A DNA stretch of 48,101 nt from JBOFSQ01 sp051651625 (GCA_051651625.1 JBOFSQ010000067.1:1-48101); one strand, 5' to 3'. Positions 16,583-25,372 are shown, counted from the stretch's first letter. Notes: generated by a model from the letters alone, not told the origin. Translations and numbers: made by a program.

Positions 16583-19500
16583 ATGACGCTTGAAGCAGTT
16601 ACAGTTAATCTTCGGTCGCTGGCACGCGACATAGGACTCAACGCCGAACAAGTAGCAGCGACGGTGACGCTACTCGATGACGGTCATCCGATCCCGTTCA
16701 TCGCGCGTTACCGCAAGGACGTTACCGGTAACCTCCACGAAGACGAGATACGACTCGTCGCCCGCGAACTACTCGCCGCGCGGACGCTCGCCGACCGCAA
16801 GACGACAATCTTGCGGTCAATCGAGATGCTCGGTAAACTCGACGCCGATCTCGACAAGAAAATCCGCGAAGCACGGTCGGCCAAACGACTCGAAGACATT
16901 TATCTTCCGTTCAAGCCGAAGCGGCAAACTCTCGCCGCCGCCGCACGTTCACGCGGTCTCGAACCGCTCGCCACCGAAATTCTCAACGCCACCATCACCG
17001 AAGACAAACTCAACGAACGCGCTGGCGAGTTCGTCGATCCCGACAAAGGTGTAACGTCCATCGCCGACGCGCTTCTCGGCGCGGGACAAATCATCAGCGA
17101 ATGGTTCAGCGAAAAAGTTGAAGTGCGTCACCGACTCCGCGATCTCGTTCAGCGAACTGGTCGCCTCGTCTCAAAACGTTCGCCGAGTTTTGTCATCGAC
17201 GAAAGCGTTGCGCCTGCGACGCCAGTGCCAGAGTCGCCAACAGAGAAGTCTGATGCCGCGACTTGCGTTGCCTCACCCCCCGACCAGAATGGTTCGGTAC
17301 GGAGCGAAAATCCATTCCCCGCTAGGGGAACAATATCAGTAGAACAACAATCGCAACATGAACCGACTTTGCCCGTAGGGCATCAACAGTCCCCGTGTGA
17401 AGATTGTGAATGCCCTAACGGGCAAACGGATGTTGGTGGTGGTTTCGTTTCTACTGATATGGATGCCCTACGGGCAAAGGAAAACCACACACCAAACGCC
17501 ACAACGCCAACCGAATCACCAGCATCACCGCCCGACGACGCGGCGGCGATTGGTGAGCAGTTTCAGCAGTGGCGTGCGGCGCAGCTTGAGAAGGGGATTC
17601 CGGTTGTCAAGTCGCAGAACCAGCAGCGGAAGAAGAAAAAACTCGCCCTCAAAAAACGGAAGGCCGAGGCGGTGCTGCGGAAGATGCGTCACCAAGAGCG
17701 GGTTTTCCGCGACTACTTCAAGTTTTCTGCGCCGATTCGCAAGGTTCCGCCGTACCGTGTTTTGGCGGTGAATCGCGGCGAGAAGGCGGAAGTGCTCAAG
17801 GTCGGAATCGAGATGGATAGCAAAGCAGTGACAGAAATTGTCGAATCGCTCTGCGTCCCTGCTGGTCATTCGCACACCGTCTTTCTCAAGGGGTGTGCCC
17901 GCGACGCGATTCAGCGGCTCTTGCTCCCCGCGATGGAAAACGACGTTCGCAAGTCGCTCACCGAACACGCCGAGACTCACTCGTTACAAGTCTTCGCAAA
18001 CAATCTTCGCGCACTACTGAAGCAGTCACCGCTCGACCGCCGTCGCGTTCTCGCACTCGACCCCGGTTTCAAAAGCGGTGTGAAGGCTGTTGCACTCGAC
18101 GAGTTTGGGAACGTTCTCGGAAACGCGACGCTATTTCCGATAGGTGCGAAGGAACGGCGCGATGCGGCGACGACTGCGCTGGTCAAGATGATCCGCGACT
18201 TCAAGAGCAGTGTGATCGCGATTGGAAACGGCACCGGTTGCCGCGAGACCGAGGCGTGGGTTGCGCAGACAATTTCAGAGCATCTCGCCGCCGAAGAGGT
18301 GTCGTATGTGATTGTGAGCGAAGCGGGAGCGAGTGTCTATTCGGCCAGTCCAATAGCGAAGCAGGAATTTCCCGACCTCGATATTCTTGTTCGTGGTGCG
18401 ATTTCGATTGGGCGTCGTCTCCAAGACCCGCTCAACGAACTGGTCAAGATCGACCCGCAAAATCTTGGCGTCGGGATGTATCAACACGACGTAAAACCGA
18501 AGGCACTCAAAGGCGCGCTGGCGGAAGTTGTCGAGTCGTGTGTCAATTATGTTGGGGTCGATCTCAACACGGCGAGTGTCGAGATTTTGCGTTACGTCGC
18601 TGGACTCAATCAGTTAACCGCACGTCGCATCTACGACTATCGTCAACAACACGGCCCGTACAAGACCCGCGACGAACTCAAGAAAGTCCCCGGACTTGGC
18701 CCCGTGACGTTTGCTTACGCCGCAGGATTTTTGCGGATTCCGCGTGGAATCAATCCGCTCGACGCGACGTGGATTCACCCCGAAAGTTATGATCTGGCGA
18801 CGCGAATTCTCGCAAAGATCGGTTTCACGCCCGCCGACTTGCTGCTGGGTGAAACGCAAGAAAAGATACGCAAGCAGATTGAGAGTCTCGATGTCAATGC
18901 GCTGGTTGCGGAGCTTGTGCCGCCGTCGCTGTTACCGAACGAGACGTTGCCGCAAACTGCTGACGCAAGCGAAGTGAATGCCGACAAGAAAACGGTGAAA
19001 GAACCGGAACCGTCGATTGGTGCATACACAATACGAAGTATTCTGGCGCAGTTCATTCGTCCGGGGCGCGACCCGCGGCAGTCGATCAAGCCGCTCTTCC
19101 GTCGCGGCGTTCTCAAAATCGACGACCTCGCACCCGAAATGGAATTGCAAGGGACGGTTCTAAATGTTGTCGATTTTGGTGCGTTTGTCGATATTGGGCT
19201 TCACGAATCGGGGCTGGTTCACATCAGTCAAATGGCCGACAAGTTTGTCTCGAGCGCACACGATTTGATTTCTGTTGGCGACGTTGTTCGCGTTTGGGTT
19301 CACGGAGTTGATAAGGAACGTGGTCGCGTTTCGCTTTCGATGCTTCCGCCCGGTACGCCGCCAGCGCAGCGTGCCGAACGTCCGCAGGGTGAACGCCAAC
19401 GCAGCGAGCGTCCGCGCAGAGAACGTCCGCAGCGTGATGCCGCAGCGACGCCAAAAGAGCCGCGTACCGACAAGCCACGTCAAGATTCTCCGCGTGGAGA

Positions 19501-19945
19501 ACGCCCGCAAGGTGAGCATAAACGCAGTGACGCGCCGCGTGGAGAACGTCCGCAAAGTGAGCGTCCACGCAGCGATGCGCCGCGTGGAGAACGTCCGCAA
19601 GGTGAGCGTCCACGCAGCGACGCGCCGCGTGGAGAACGTCCGCGCAGTGATCGTCCGCGCGATGGTGGACGCCGCGATGGTCGTCGTGACGACCGCCGTG
19701 ATGATCGACGTGAACGTACACCGAAGACGTATGTTGTCGAGTCGGCGCGTAACGAGACCAAGCCGATTACGGAGGCGATGCGAACGGGCAAAGAAGCCCT
19801 CCGCAGCTTCGGCGACTTGGCACAACTCTTCGGTCGCGTCTCTGTAACGAACGAGAGCGAGAAAAAAACGGCGAAGCCGAAGAGTGAACCGCAGCGTGAG
19901 CCAAAAAAGCCCGCCGATACCGATTCGCCTGCGGCGACTTCGTGA
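16583..19945 (+). CDS. tex: Tex-like S1 RNA-binding transcription accessory protein
   Basis: The product (1120 residues from the ATG at 16583, preceded by AGAGG; an in-frame upstream start at 16535 is less likely) follows the Tex/Spt6 order. This is a helical N-terminal domain with 'HPIPFIARYRKDVTGNL', a YqgF-like RNase H-fold domain ('LALDPGFKSGVKAVALD'), HhH motifs ('LKKVPGLGPVTFAYAAGFLRI') and an S1 domain ('ELQGTVLNVVDFGAFVDIGLHESGLVHIS'). Tex proteins bind nucleic acids and affect transcription. Two parts depart from the family. An insertion of about 100 low-complexity residues (roughly 208-320) is encoded by palindromic repeat DNA. The C-terminal tail is an Arg-rich array built from a 15-residue repeat (RGERPQGERPRSDAP). 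The stop TGA lies in a CGTGAACGGTTAC motif that also ends other genes here. Confidence 0.93.
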   Translation: MTLEAVTVNLRSLARDIGLNAEQVAATVTLLDDGHPIPFIARYRKDVTGNLHEDEIRLVARELLAARTLADRKTTILRSIEMLGKLDADLDKKIREARSAKRLEDIYLPFKPKRQTLAAAARSRGLEPLATEILNATITEDKLNERAGEFVDPDKGVTSIADALLGAGQIISEWFSEKVEVRHRLRDLVQRTGRLVSKRSPSFVIDESVAPATPVPESPTEKSDAATCVASPPDQNGSVRSENPFPARGTISVEQQSQHEPTLPVGHQQSPCEDCECPNGQTDVGGGFVSTDMDALRAKENHTPNATTPTESPASPPDDAAAIGEQFQQWRAAQLEKGIPVVKSQNQQRKKKKLALKKRKAEAVLRKMRHQERVFRDYFKFSAPIRKVPPYRVLAVNRGEKAEVLKVGIEMDSKAVTEIVESLCVPAGHSHTVFLKGCARDAIQRLLLPAMENDVRKSLTEHAETHSLQVFANNLRALLKQSPLDRRRVLALDPGFKSGVKAVALDEFGNVLGNATLFPIGAKERRDAATTALVKMIRDFKSSVIAIGNGTGCRETEAWVAQTISEHLAAEEVSYVIVSEAGASVYSASPIAKQEFPDLDILVRGAISIGRRLQDPLNELVKIDPQNLGVGMYQHDVKPKALKGALAEVVESCVNYVGVDLNTASVEILRYVAGLNQLTARRIYDYRQQHGPYKTRDELKKVPGLGPVTFAYAAGFLRIPRGINPLDATWIHPESYDLATRILAKIGFTPADLLLGETQEKIRKQIESLDVNALVAELVPPSLLPNETLPQTADASEVNADKKTVKEPEPSIGAYTIRSILAQFIRPGRDPRQSIKPLFRRGVLKIDDLAPEMELQGTVLNVVDFGAFVDIGLHESGLVHISQMADKFVSSAHDLISVGDVVRVWVHGVDKERGRVSLSMLPPGTPPAQRAERPQGERQRSERPRRERPQRDAAATPKEPRTDKPRQDSPRGERPQGEHKRSDAPRGERPQSERPRSDAPRGERPQGERPRSDAPRGERPRSDRPRDGGRRDGRRDDRRDDRRERTPKTYVVESARNETKPITEAMRTGKEALRSFGDLAQLFGRVSVTNESEKKTAKPKSEPQREPKKPADTDSPAATS
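17315..17476. repeat. Palindromic element inside the tex reading frame
   Basis: Perfect 12-bp inverted repeats ATATCAGTAGAA (17333-17344) and TTCTACTGATAT (17449-17460) enclose the palindromes TGCCCGTAGGGCA (17370-17382) and TGCCCTAACGGGCA (17411-17424). TTCCCCGCTAGGGGAA (17315-17330) and TGCCCTACGGGCA (17464-17476) lie just outside. The same architecture occurs between genes at 27739-27805. The frame stays open through the element. Confidence 0.75.
19493..19660 (+). repeat. 45-bp coding tandem repeat in the tex tail
   Basis: Units at 19493, 19538 and 19583 and a partial one at 19628 each encode variants of RGERPQGERPRSDAP. Units are nearly identical at the DNA level, so copy number may change by slippage. 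The resulting tail is very basic and probably disordered. Confidence 0.88.
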
Positions 19946-19977
19946 ACGGTTACAATCTATGAATGGGGGACATGCCA

Positions 19978-20475
19978 ATGATTCTATATCACGGCAGCAA
20001 TGTCGCCGTTGAGAAGCCGAAGTTGCTTGTTCCGAACAGAACTCTTGATTTTGGTGCAGGATTTTATACCACTACAAACAAAGAGCAGGCCGTTGGATTT
20101 TGCGAAAATGTTTACCGCCGCCAAAAAAGTGGCGGGAAAATTGTGAGTGTTTTTGAATTCGACGAGCGATTGTTTGGGAAGTTTTCAACGCTTCAATTTG
20201 ACCAGCCCGATACGGACTGGCTTGATTTTGTTGCCGCACATCGGAGCGGAACTTACAGCGGGAAAGTTTACGATCTGATTTATGGGCCTGTTGCCAACGA
20301 TGATGTCTATCAGACATTCTTGCTTTATCTGTCGGGTGCGCTGAACAAAGAACAAACCATACAAACACTGAAAATAAAAGAGTTATACAAGCAACTTGTG
20401 TTCGCCAGCCACGCGGCAATCGACAATTTGCAATTCGTGAAAACGGTTGACATTGGCAGTGGGGAAGCGGTATGA
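19978..20475 (+). CDS. DUF3990 protein, ADP-ribosyltransferase-like fold, probable toxin or effector
   Basis: The 165-residue product starts at the ATG at 19978, 7 bp after GGGGGA; upstream ATGs at 19963 and 19972 are less likely. It begins MILYHGSN and continues with 'LDFGAGFYTTTNKEQAVGF'. The H in YHGS and the G-x-GFYxT strand are typical of ADP-ribosyltransferase-fold proteins and of DUF3990. The usual third catalytic Glu is not obvious; 'YDLIYGPVANDDVYQTF' may hold the equivalent acidic position. The stop overlaps the next start (ATGA). Two small genes follow without gaps, giving a three-gene cassette. DUF3990 genes often neighbour DUF3791 genes. A toxin or defence role is an inference. 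Confidence 0.8.
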   Translation: MILYHGSNVAVEKPKLLVPNRTLDFGAGFYTTTNKEQAVGFCENVYRRQKSGGKIVSVFEFDERLFGKFSTLQFDQPDTDWLDFVAAHRSGTYSGKVYDLIYGPVANDDVYQTFLLYLSGALNKEQTIQTLKIKELYKQLVFASHAAIDNLQFVKTVDIGSGEAV

Positions 20476-20711
20476 ACAGCGAAAGATTCAGTGCGATGCT
20501 TGTTTTGCTTGTCCCTGCGGTGGTGGAGGTGATTGTCCAGAAGTGTGGTCTTGATGAGATACAAGCAACCGAGAGTTTTTACAACTCCAAAGTTTACGAA
20601 CTTTTAGAAGACGAAACCACGAAACTTTGGCACTTCAGTCCCCTAACGCTTTTTTTGATGTTCGACGAAGAGCAGAAAACGGGACAGATTTCTTTCCCCG
20701 AAGAGGTGTAA
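20472..20711 (+). CDS. Small acidic protein of the DUF3990 cassette
   Basis: This 79-residue protein starts at an ATG that overlaps the DUF3990 stop codon. It is acidic and mostly helical in appearance, with the strings 'LLVPAVVEVIVQKCGLDEIQ' and 'FYNSKVYELLEDETTKLWH'. I recognise it as the kind of small protein commonly found beside DUF3990 genes but cannot assign a named family with certainty. Translational coupling suggests stoichiometric production with its neighbour, as for an antitoxin or chaperone. Confidence 0.72.
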   Translation: MNSERFSAMLVLLVPAVVEVIVQKCGLDEIQATESFYNSKVYELLEDETTKLWHFSPLTLFLMFDEEQKTGQISFPEEV

Positions 20712-20712
20712 G

Positions 20713-20919
20713 ATGAGTCGTGAAATGAAGTTTGCGATTTACTGCATTGAAGAATACAAGAAGGCCAAATCGCTGACAGGTAGAGGCCTCATGGCACTTT
20801 TCCATGAGTACAGCGTTTTGGATTATCTCGTTGCGTGTTACGGTGCGCTTCACACGACGGGTGGTAGATACATCGTCGAGGACATTGACCTGTTTATCGC
20901 CGCGCGTCAGTCTGATTGA
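20713..20919 (+). CDS. DUF3791-family small protein
   Basis: This 68-residue protein begins one base after the preceding stop. It matches DUF3791 in length and motif layout: 'FAIYCIEEYKKAKSLTGRG', 'LFHEYSVLDYLVACYGALHTTG' and 'YIVEDIDLFI'. DUF3791 proteins are small, helical and frequently adjacent to DUF3990 proteins. Their role is unknown; here it is the third gene of a tightly packed cassette. Confidence 0.8.
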   Translation: MSREMKFAIYCIEEYKKAKSLTGRGLMALFHEYSVLDYLVACYGALHTTGGRYIVEDIDLFIAARQSD

Positions 20920-20955
20920 ACATTCCCCCCACTTTCCCTACAAAGGAGGTCATCA

Positions 20956-22809
20956 ATGTTGAAGTTGCAAACGTGTTGTGTGGTCGCCGCTCTGATGGCG
21001 GTGCTGTCAGGATTTGGGAGCTGGTCTGCCGCAGCGGACGACGCGGAACGAGAACTGATGATGAGCCATCAGTTCATCGCCAAGTACGGCGATGACGCCA
21101 AAGTCCGCGACGCGAAGCGTCAAACGCTTCTGCACTTCGCCGCGCGAGAGGGACTCACCGACCTTGCAAAGTCGCTCATTGAACGCGGTGCGGATGTTGA
21201 AGCTTACGACAACGAAGGTGTCACGCCGCTACACAGTGCCGCCATTTACGACCATGTTGACTCCGCGCGTCTCTTGCTTGACAGCGGTGCAAGTGTTGAC
21301 ATCACAACAGACATGAATCAGACGCCACTGCATCGAGCAGCCGCGCTTGGTTCTACTGAACTCGTGCGGGTTCTCATCGACAAAGGAGCTGATATTGCCG
21401 CCAAAGACTGTAACGGCGACACGCCGCTCCACGAGGCCGCCCACTGTGGTAAGACCGAGAACGTCAAACTGTTGCTGGCGTCGGGGGCCGAAGTCAATGC
21501 CAAAGACAATAGCGGTGAAACGCCGCTCCACGATGCTGCCTACTTCAAAGGCGGCGATTTGGGTGTGATTCGTCTGCTCCTCGCCCACGGTGCCAACGTC
21601 AATGCTCCCGATAGTTTTGGCTCCACGCCGCTCCACCGAGCAGCGAGACGGGGGCACATCGACGTCGTCCGTTTCTTGCTCAGCAAGAAGGCGAATCCAA
21701 ACGCCACATCAAACAGTGGCAGCACGCCTTTTGACCTCGTGAAAGACAAACCCGAACTCAAAGCAATCGCCGACTTGCTTCAGCGGGCGATGAAAAGTTC
21801 ACCCGCGTCAACACCGCAAACAACCGCAACGATTCCGGGGTTAGACAAGTTTAACGCCGAAGGTGCCAAAAAGTTTAGAGAACTCGTCGCACGCGGCGTC
21901 AACGCACAAGACAGCGAAGGCGTTACGCCGCTATTTATGGCAGCTATGGTTGGCTCGACCGAATTGGTCAAGTGGCTTGTTGACAAAGGTGCCAGCGCGA
22001 AAGGTGAGGCCGGAGTAATGCCGTTAATCTTCGCTTGCTTTCAGAACAACGCCAGCGTCATCAAACTTCTCGTAGCGGCGGGTGCAGACGTGAACGCCAA
22101 AGAACCCGCCGACGGCAACATCTCACTCCACGCCGCCGCGATGTGTTGCGATCTGGAAATCATCCGGTTTTTGGTGAGCAAAGGTGCGAATCTCAACGCC
22201 AAAAACAACAAAGACGCGACACCGCTTGTGTGTGCAGAAGCGGCGGGTATGCGAGAAAACGCAGAGTATCTGCGTGGATACATGCAGTTGGCGAACGCAA
22301 CATCTTCATCTAAAACGCAACCCACAACTTCCAGTGCCAACTCTTTACCAGCAGACGCGCCGCAAAATGTCAAGCAACTCGTCGCACGCGGCGTAAACGC
22401 GCAAGACGACGACGGCAACACGCCGCTGCATCTCGCTGCTAGTTCTCCCACGCTGGTCAAGTGGCTCTTGGACAACGGTGCCAAAGTCAACGCGAAAAAC
22501 AACAAGGGGCAAACGCCGCTAATGCTTGCGGGGCAGGATACGTTCAACATCCTTCTGGCAAAAGGGGCTGATATTAACGCCAAAGACAAAGACGGCTTTA
22601 CGCTGCTCCACATTGCCGCGATGAGTGCTGGTGTCGAAGAGCTTCGATTTTTGGTGAGCAAGCGAGCAAACGTCAATGCCAGAACGAATGACGGAATGAC
22701 ACCGGCGATGTGCGCAGAAGATTCGCTGCTTCAGGACAACGTAAAGTATCTGCGTAGCGTTGGTGGTCGCGGAATGTTGCCACGACTTCGCCCCGGCGAA
22801 GTACGATAA
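20956..22809 (+). CDS. Secreted ankyrin-repeat protein
   Basis: The 617-residue precursor has a signal peptide (about residues 1-27, MLKLQTCCVVAALMAVLSG...SAAADD). About twelve ankyrin repeats follow in three blocks, each with the 'G.TPLH.AA' and 'LL..GA.vNAkD' motifs. Blocks are joined by linkers near residues 275-295 and 440-465. The 'LVARGVNAQD' segment after each linker suggests internal duplication. A near-perfect anti-Shine-Dalgarno match, AAAGGAGGTCA, lies 4-14 bp before the ATG, implying strong translation. Ankyrin arrays mediate protein binding; the target is unknown. It starts 36 bp after the DUF3990 cassette and might belong to it, but the signal peptide argues for a separate extracytoplasmic role. 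Confidence 0.88.
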   Translation: MLKLQTCCVVAALMAVLSGFGSWSAAADDAERELMMSHQFIAKYGDDAKVRDAKRQTLLHFAAREGLTDLAKSLIERGADVEAYDNEGVTPLHSAAIYDHVDSARLLLDSGASVDITTDMNQTPLHRAAALGSTELVRVLIDKGADIAAKDCNGDTPLHEAAHCGKTENVKLLLASGAEVNAKDNSGETPLHDAAYFKGGDLGVIRLLLAHGANVNAPDSFGSTPLHRAARRGHIDVVRFLLSKKANPNATSNSGSTPFDLVKDKPELKAIADLLQRAMKSSPASTPQTTATIPGLDKFNAEGAKKFRELVARGVNAQDSEGVTPLFMAAMVGSTELVKWLVDKGASAKGEAGVMPLIFACFQNNASVIKLLVAAGADVNAKEPADGNISLHAAAMCCDLEIIRFLVSKGANLNAKNNKDATPLVCAEAAGMRENAEYLRGYMQLANATSSSKTQPTTSSANSLPADAPQNVKQLVARGVNAQDDDGNTPLHLAASSPTLVKWLLDNGAKVNAKNNKGQTPLMLAGQDTFNILLAKGADINAKDKDGFTLLHIAAMSAGVEELRFLVSKRANVNARTNDGMTPAMCAEDSLLQDNVKYLRSVGGRGMLPRLRPGEVR

Positions 22810-22835
22810 GTTCGGTCTGGAAGACACAGACGAAC

Positions 22836-22909
22836 TAGCGGCGCAGGGACTCGAACCCCGGACACGCGGATTATGATTCCGCTGCTCTAACCAACTGAGC
22901 TACGCCGCC
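22836..22909 (-). tRNA. tRNA-Met (anticodon CAU)
   Basis: The minus strand forms a cloverleaf of 74 nt: acceptor stem 22903-22909 with 22837-22843, D arm 'AGCTCAGTTGGTTAGAGC', anticodon stem GCGGA/TCCGC with loop ATCATAA (CAU), and T arm with GGGTTCGAGTCCC. The 'GGCGGCGTAGCTCAG' start matches elongator tRNA-Met rather than initiator tRNA. CCA is not encoded. Confidence 0.93.
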
Positions 22910-22928
22910 AAAAACAGAAGCGGGCAGT

Positions 22929-22957
22929 ATTTTAGCCGATTGTCGCCGCGTTGTCAA
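22929..22957 (-). promoter_or_regulatory. Promoter of tRNA-Met
   Basis: On the minus strand a consensus TTGACA (22952-22957) and TAAAAT (22929-22934) are separated by exactly 17 bp. The -10 element ends about 19 bp upstream of the mature 5' end. Confidence 0.75.
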
Positions 22958-23014
22958 TGTCGCCCTGTCAATCAATTTCTTCGTTCCAAGAACGGTCACA
23001 AGAAAGGTGTCACA

Positions 23015-24022
23015 ATGTTCATACGTTTGTTCACATTTGTTGCGGTGTTTTTGTTGGTTGTTGTTTCGTCGCGCGGCGACGATGCGTGGGCGACGTTCAC
23101 CGGTAGTGCGGGAAAAGTCGCAAGCGGAAAAAAGATCGTGCTCGTCGCCGCCGACAACGAGTACCGCGCCGAAGAGGGACTCACACAACTCGCGCAGATT
23201 CTTGCGACACATCACGGTTTCGATTGCACCGTTCTTTATGCGGTGAATCCGCAAACAGGCGAAGTCGATCCGACGTACAACGAAAACATCCCCGGACTCG
23301 AAAAACTCGCCGACGCCGACGCACTCGTGATTTGGGCGCGGTTTCGGAATCTCCCCGACGAGCAGATGCGTTTCATCGACGAATACCTCCTCGCCGGACG
23401 CCCCGTGATGGGACTGCGAACGTCAACACACGCATTTAACATCCCGCGTGATCGCGTCTACTCGCGTTACAGTTTCGACTCGCAGGCAGCGAATTGGGAG
23501 CAAGGTTTTGGACGACTCGTACTCGGCGAGACGTGGATCAATCATCACGGCCACCACGGTTTTGAGGCAACACGCGGCGTCATCGCTGCCGACAAAAAAC
23601 AGTCGCCGCTCGTTCGCGGCTGCGACGACATTTTCGGCCCAACCGACGTTTACACCGTGCGACTTCCGCTCCCTGACGGTTGCGATGTACTCGTTTACGG
23701 TGAAGTTTTGTCGGGAATGAGTCGTGATGACGCGCCGGTCGCGGAGAAGAACGATCCGATGATGCCAATCGCGTGGACGCGAACCTACAAACTTCCCGAC
23801 GGCGGCAAACCCGGTCGTGCATACACGACAACGCTCGGTTCGGCTGTTGACTTTAGCAGCGAAGGAGTGCGGCGACTTGCGGTTGCGGGCGTCTACTGGC
23901 TCGTCGGACTCGAAGACAAAATCCCAGAACATCTCGACGTTTCAATCGTCGGCACCTACGAACCGTCGCCGATGGGAAACGACCGCCACCGCCGCGGCAT
24001 CAAACCAAATCAGATGCGGTGA
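23015..24022 (+). CDS. Secreted ThuA-like (type 1 glutamine amidotransferase-like) protein
   Basis: The preferred start is the ATG at 23015, after AAAGGTG. It gives a 335-residue precursor with a signal peptide (MFIRLFTFVAVFLLVVVSS). An in-frame ATG at 22940 would place 25 unrelated residues before the signal peptide. The mature part resembles ThuA-like proteins: 'GKKIVLVAADNEYRAEEGLTQLAQIL', 'ADALVIWARFRNLPDEQ', 'GRPVMGLRTSTHAF', and late 'YTTTLGSAVDFSSEGVRRLAVAGVYWL'. ThuA-like domains have the class I glutamine amidotransferase fold and are common in planctomycetes, often fused to cytochrome or carbohydrate domains. The catalytic Cys of true amidotransferases is not evident. Substrate unknown. 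Confidence 0.85.
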   Translation: MFIRLFTFVAVFLLVVVSSRGDDAWATFTGSAGKVASGKKIVLVAADNEYRAEEGLTQLAQILATHHGFDCTVLYAVNPQTGEVDPTYNENIPGLEKLADADALVIWARFRNLPDEQMRFIDEYLLAGRPVMGLRTSTHAFNIPRDRVYSRYSFDSQAANWEQGFGRLVLGETWINHHGHHGFEATRGVIAADKKQSPLVRGCDDIFGPTDVYTVRLPLPDGCDVLVYGEVLSGMSRDDAPVAEKNDPMMPIAWTRTYKLPDGGKPGRAYTTTLGSAVDFSSEGVRRLAVAGVYWLVGLEDKIPEHLDVSIVGTYEPSPMGNDRHRRGIKPNQMR

Positions 24023-24069
24023 AGAAAGTGGTTCTGCTAGGCCGCGGCGAACCGTTGTGTGAGGTCTAC

Positions 24070-24234
24070 TAGACCTGTTCGGAAACTTGCACACGCGCAG
24101 CGGTTCGGCATAGCCGAACCCTCCAAACGTCTACGGCATTGATAACTGGAGCAGCGGTTCGGCATAGCCGAACCCTCCAAACGCCTACGGCATTGATAAC
24201 TGGAGCAGCGGTTCGGCATAGCCGAACCTGAACT
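24070..24234 (+). repeat. Dispersed repeat with three GGTTCGGCATAGCCGAACC palindromes, left boundary copy
   Basis: It begins TAGACCTGTTCGGAAACTTG at 24070. Three copies of the palindrome CGGTTCGGCATAGCCGAACC follow, separated by a ~35-bp spacer related to CTCCAAACG-CTACGGC-TTGATAACTGGAG. The same element occurs in reverse orientation at 34910-35062. The stop codon of the XylR-like gene on the other strand lies at its right edge. Confidence 0.88.
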
Positions 24235-25372
24235 ACTGGTGTTTCTTACGATATTGCGCCGGGCGTTCGCCGACGATGGCGGTGAACTGCGAGTTGAAGT
24301 GTGGGACGCTTCCAAATCCGACACGCTGGGCCACGTCGGCAATCGTTAGTCGTGTGAAGCAGAGTAGCTCTTTGGCGTTGCGTATCTGCGTCTCGACAAT
24401 TTCGTTGTGCGGTGAACGTCCGAGATGTTTTTGAAAACGTCGTTCGAGCGTCTTGCGTTCGACGTTGAGACGCGATGCCAAATCCGCAACGGAAACACCG
24501 CTGCACGCCCGCTCTCGAATCACACGAATCGCACGGACAACAAGTTCATCAGGGACGACGATGATGTCGGTTGACGGACGCGCTGCGATTCCGAGTGGCG
24601 GAATCTTTTTCCAAATGTCGTCACATGAAACTGTGTGACCATCCATCAGGTGATAGAGCAGTGAACACGCTTCGTAGCCGAGTCGTTCTTGATTTTGCAC
24701 GACGCTGCTCATTGGCGGATTGGTCATCGCGCACTGAATCGGGTCGTTGTTGACGCCGATTACCGCCACTTCTGCCGGTACGTCAATCGCGTTTTGGTTG
24801 CACGTTTGCAGTACGCGAACGCCAGCGAGGTCGTAACAAGCCATCACGCCGACCGGTTTTGGAAGAGTGCGGAGCCAGTCGGCGAGTTCGGTGTTGTCCG
24901 CGTCCCACGACGCTGGGGCACGCTGTTGATCTTGGAGTTCGTGAACAAAGCAGTCGCCGACAGACTCGATAAACGCCTTTTGACGCACTTCAGAAAATGG
25001 TCGTCCTGCAATGCCGACGAATGCGAAGTGTTCGAATCCGCACTGTTTGAGATGCGTGGCGGCGAGTCGAGAACAGGCGGCGTGGTCGGAGATCACGGTT
25101 GGTACGCCAGCGGTTCGTCGTTCGCTCATATCGACGACCTTCGCGCCGGTTTTGAGAGCGATGTCGCAGCTCTTGCCGCTGCGGTCACGGACGATGATAC
25201 CGTCGCCGCGCCACGCTCGCAGCCATCGGGGCGGTGGCGAATCGAGAGTCCGCTCTTCGTAGAAAATCGTATGCGGTTCGCGTTCGCGCAAAAACTGGCA
25301 AATGCCGTGAACAATCCCTTGCCCATAAGCATTCATCGTCTCCACAATGACAGCAATTTGACGACGTGACAT
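24233..25372 (-). CDS. XylR-like transcriptional regulator (LacI-type sensor plus AraC HTH)
   Basis: From the ATG at 25372 the protein has 379 residues; an in-frame ATG at 25417 would add 15. The first 270 residues form a LacI-type periplasmic-binding-like sensor ('RQIAVIVETMNAYGQGIVHGI', 'HFAFVGIAGRPFSEVRQKAF', 'VGVMACYDLAGVRVLQTC', 'VAVIGVNNDPIQC'). The last 100 residues hold two AraC-type helix-turn-helix motifs ('VSVADLASRLNVERKTLERRFQKHLGRSPHNEI' split over the first, 'TIADVAQRVGFGSVPHFNSQF' the second). This order is that of XylR, which senses xylose or related sugars. It is likely to control a sugar operon, with the SDR-DeoC-FGGY genes on the plus strand a plausible target. Confidence 0.88.
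   Translation of the reverse strand: MSRRQIAVIVETMNAYGQGIVHGICQFLREREPHTIFYEERTLDSPPPRWLRAWRGDGIIVRDRSGKSCDIALKTGAKVVDMSERRTAGVPTVISDHAACSRLAATHLKQCGFEHFAFVGIAGRPFSEVRQKAFIESVGDCFVHELQDQQRAPASWDADNTELADWLRTLPKPVGVMACYDLAGVRVLQTCNQNAIDVPAEVAVIGVNNDPIQCAMTNPPMSSVVQNQERLGYEACSLLYHLMDGHTVSCDDIWKKIPPLGIAARPSTDIIVVPDELVVRAIRVIRERACSGVSVADLASRLNVERKTLERRFQKHLGRSPHNEIVETQIRNAKELLCFTRLTIADVAQRVGFGSVPHFNSQFTAIVGERPAQYRKKHQ

Noticed and set aside
19160..19978. Long minus-strand frames opposite the tex tail
   Set aside because: They are complements of the repetitive Arg-rich coding region and lack ribosome binding sites or recognisable domains.
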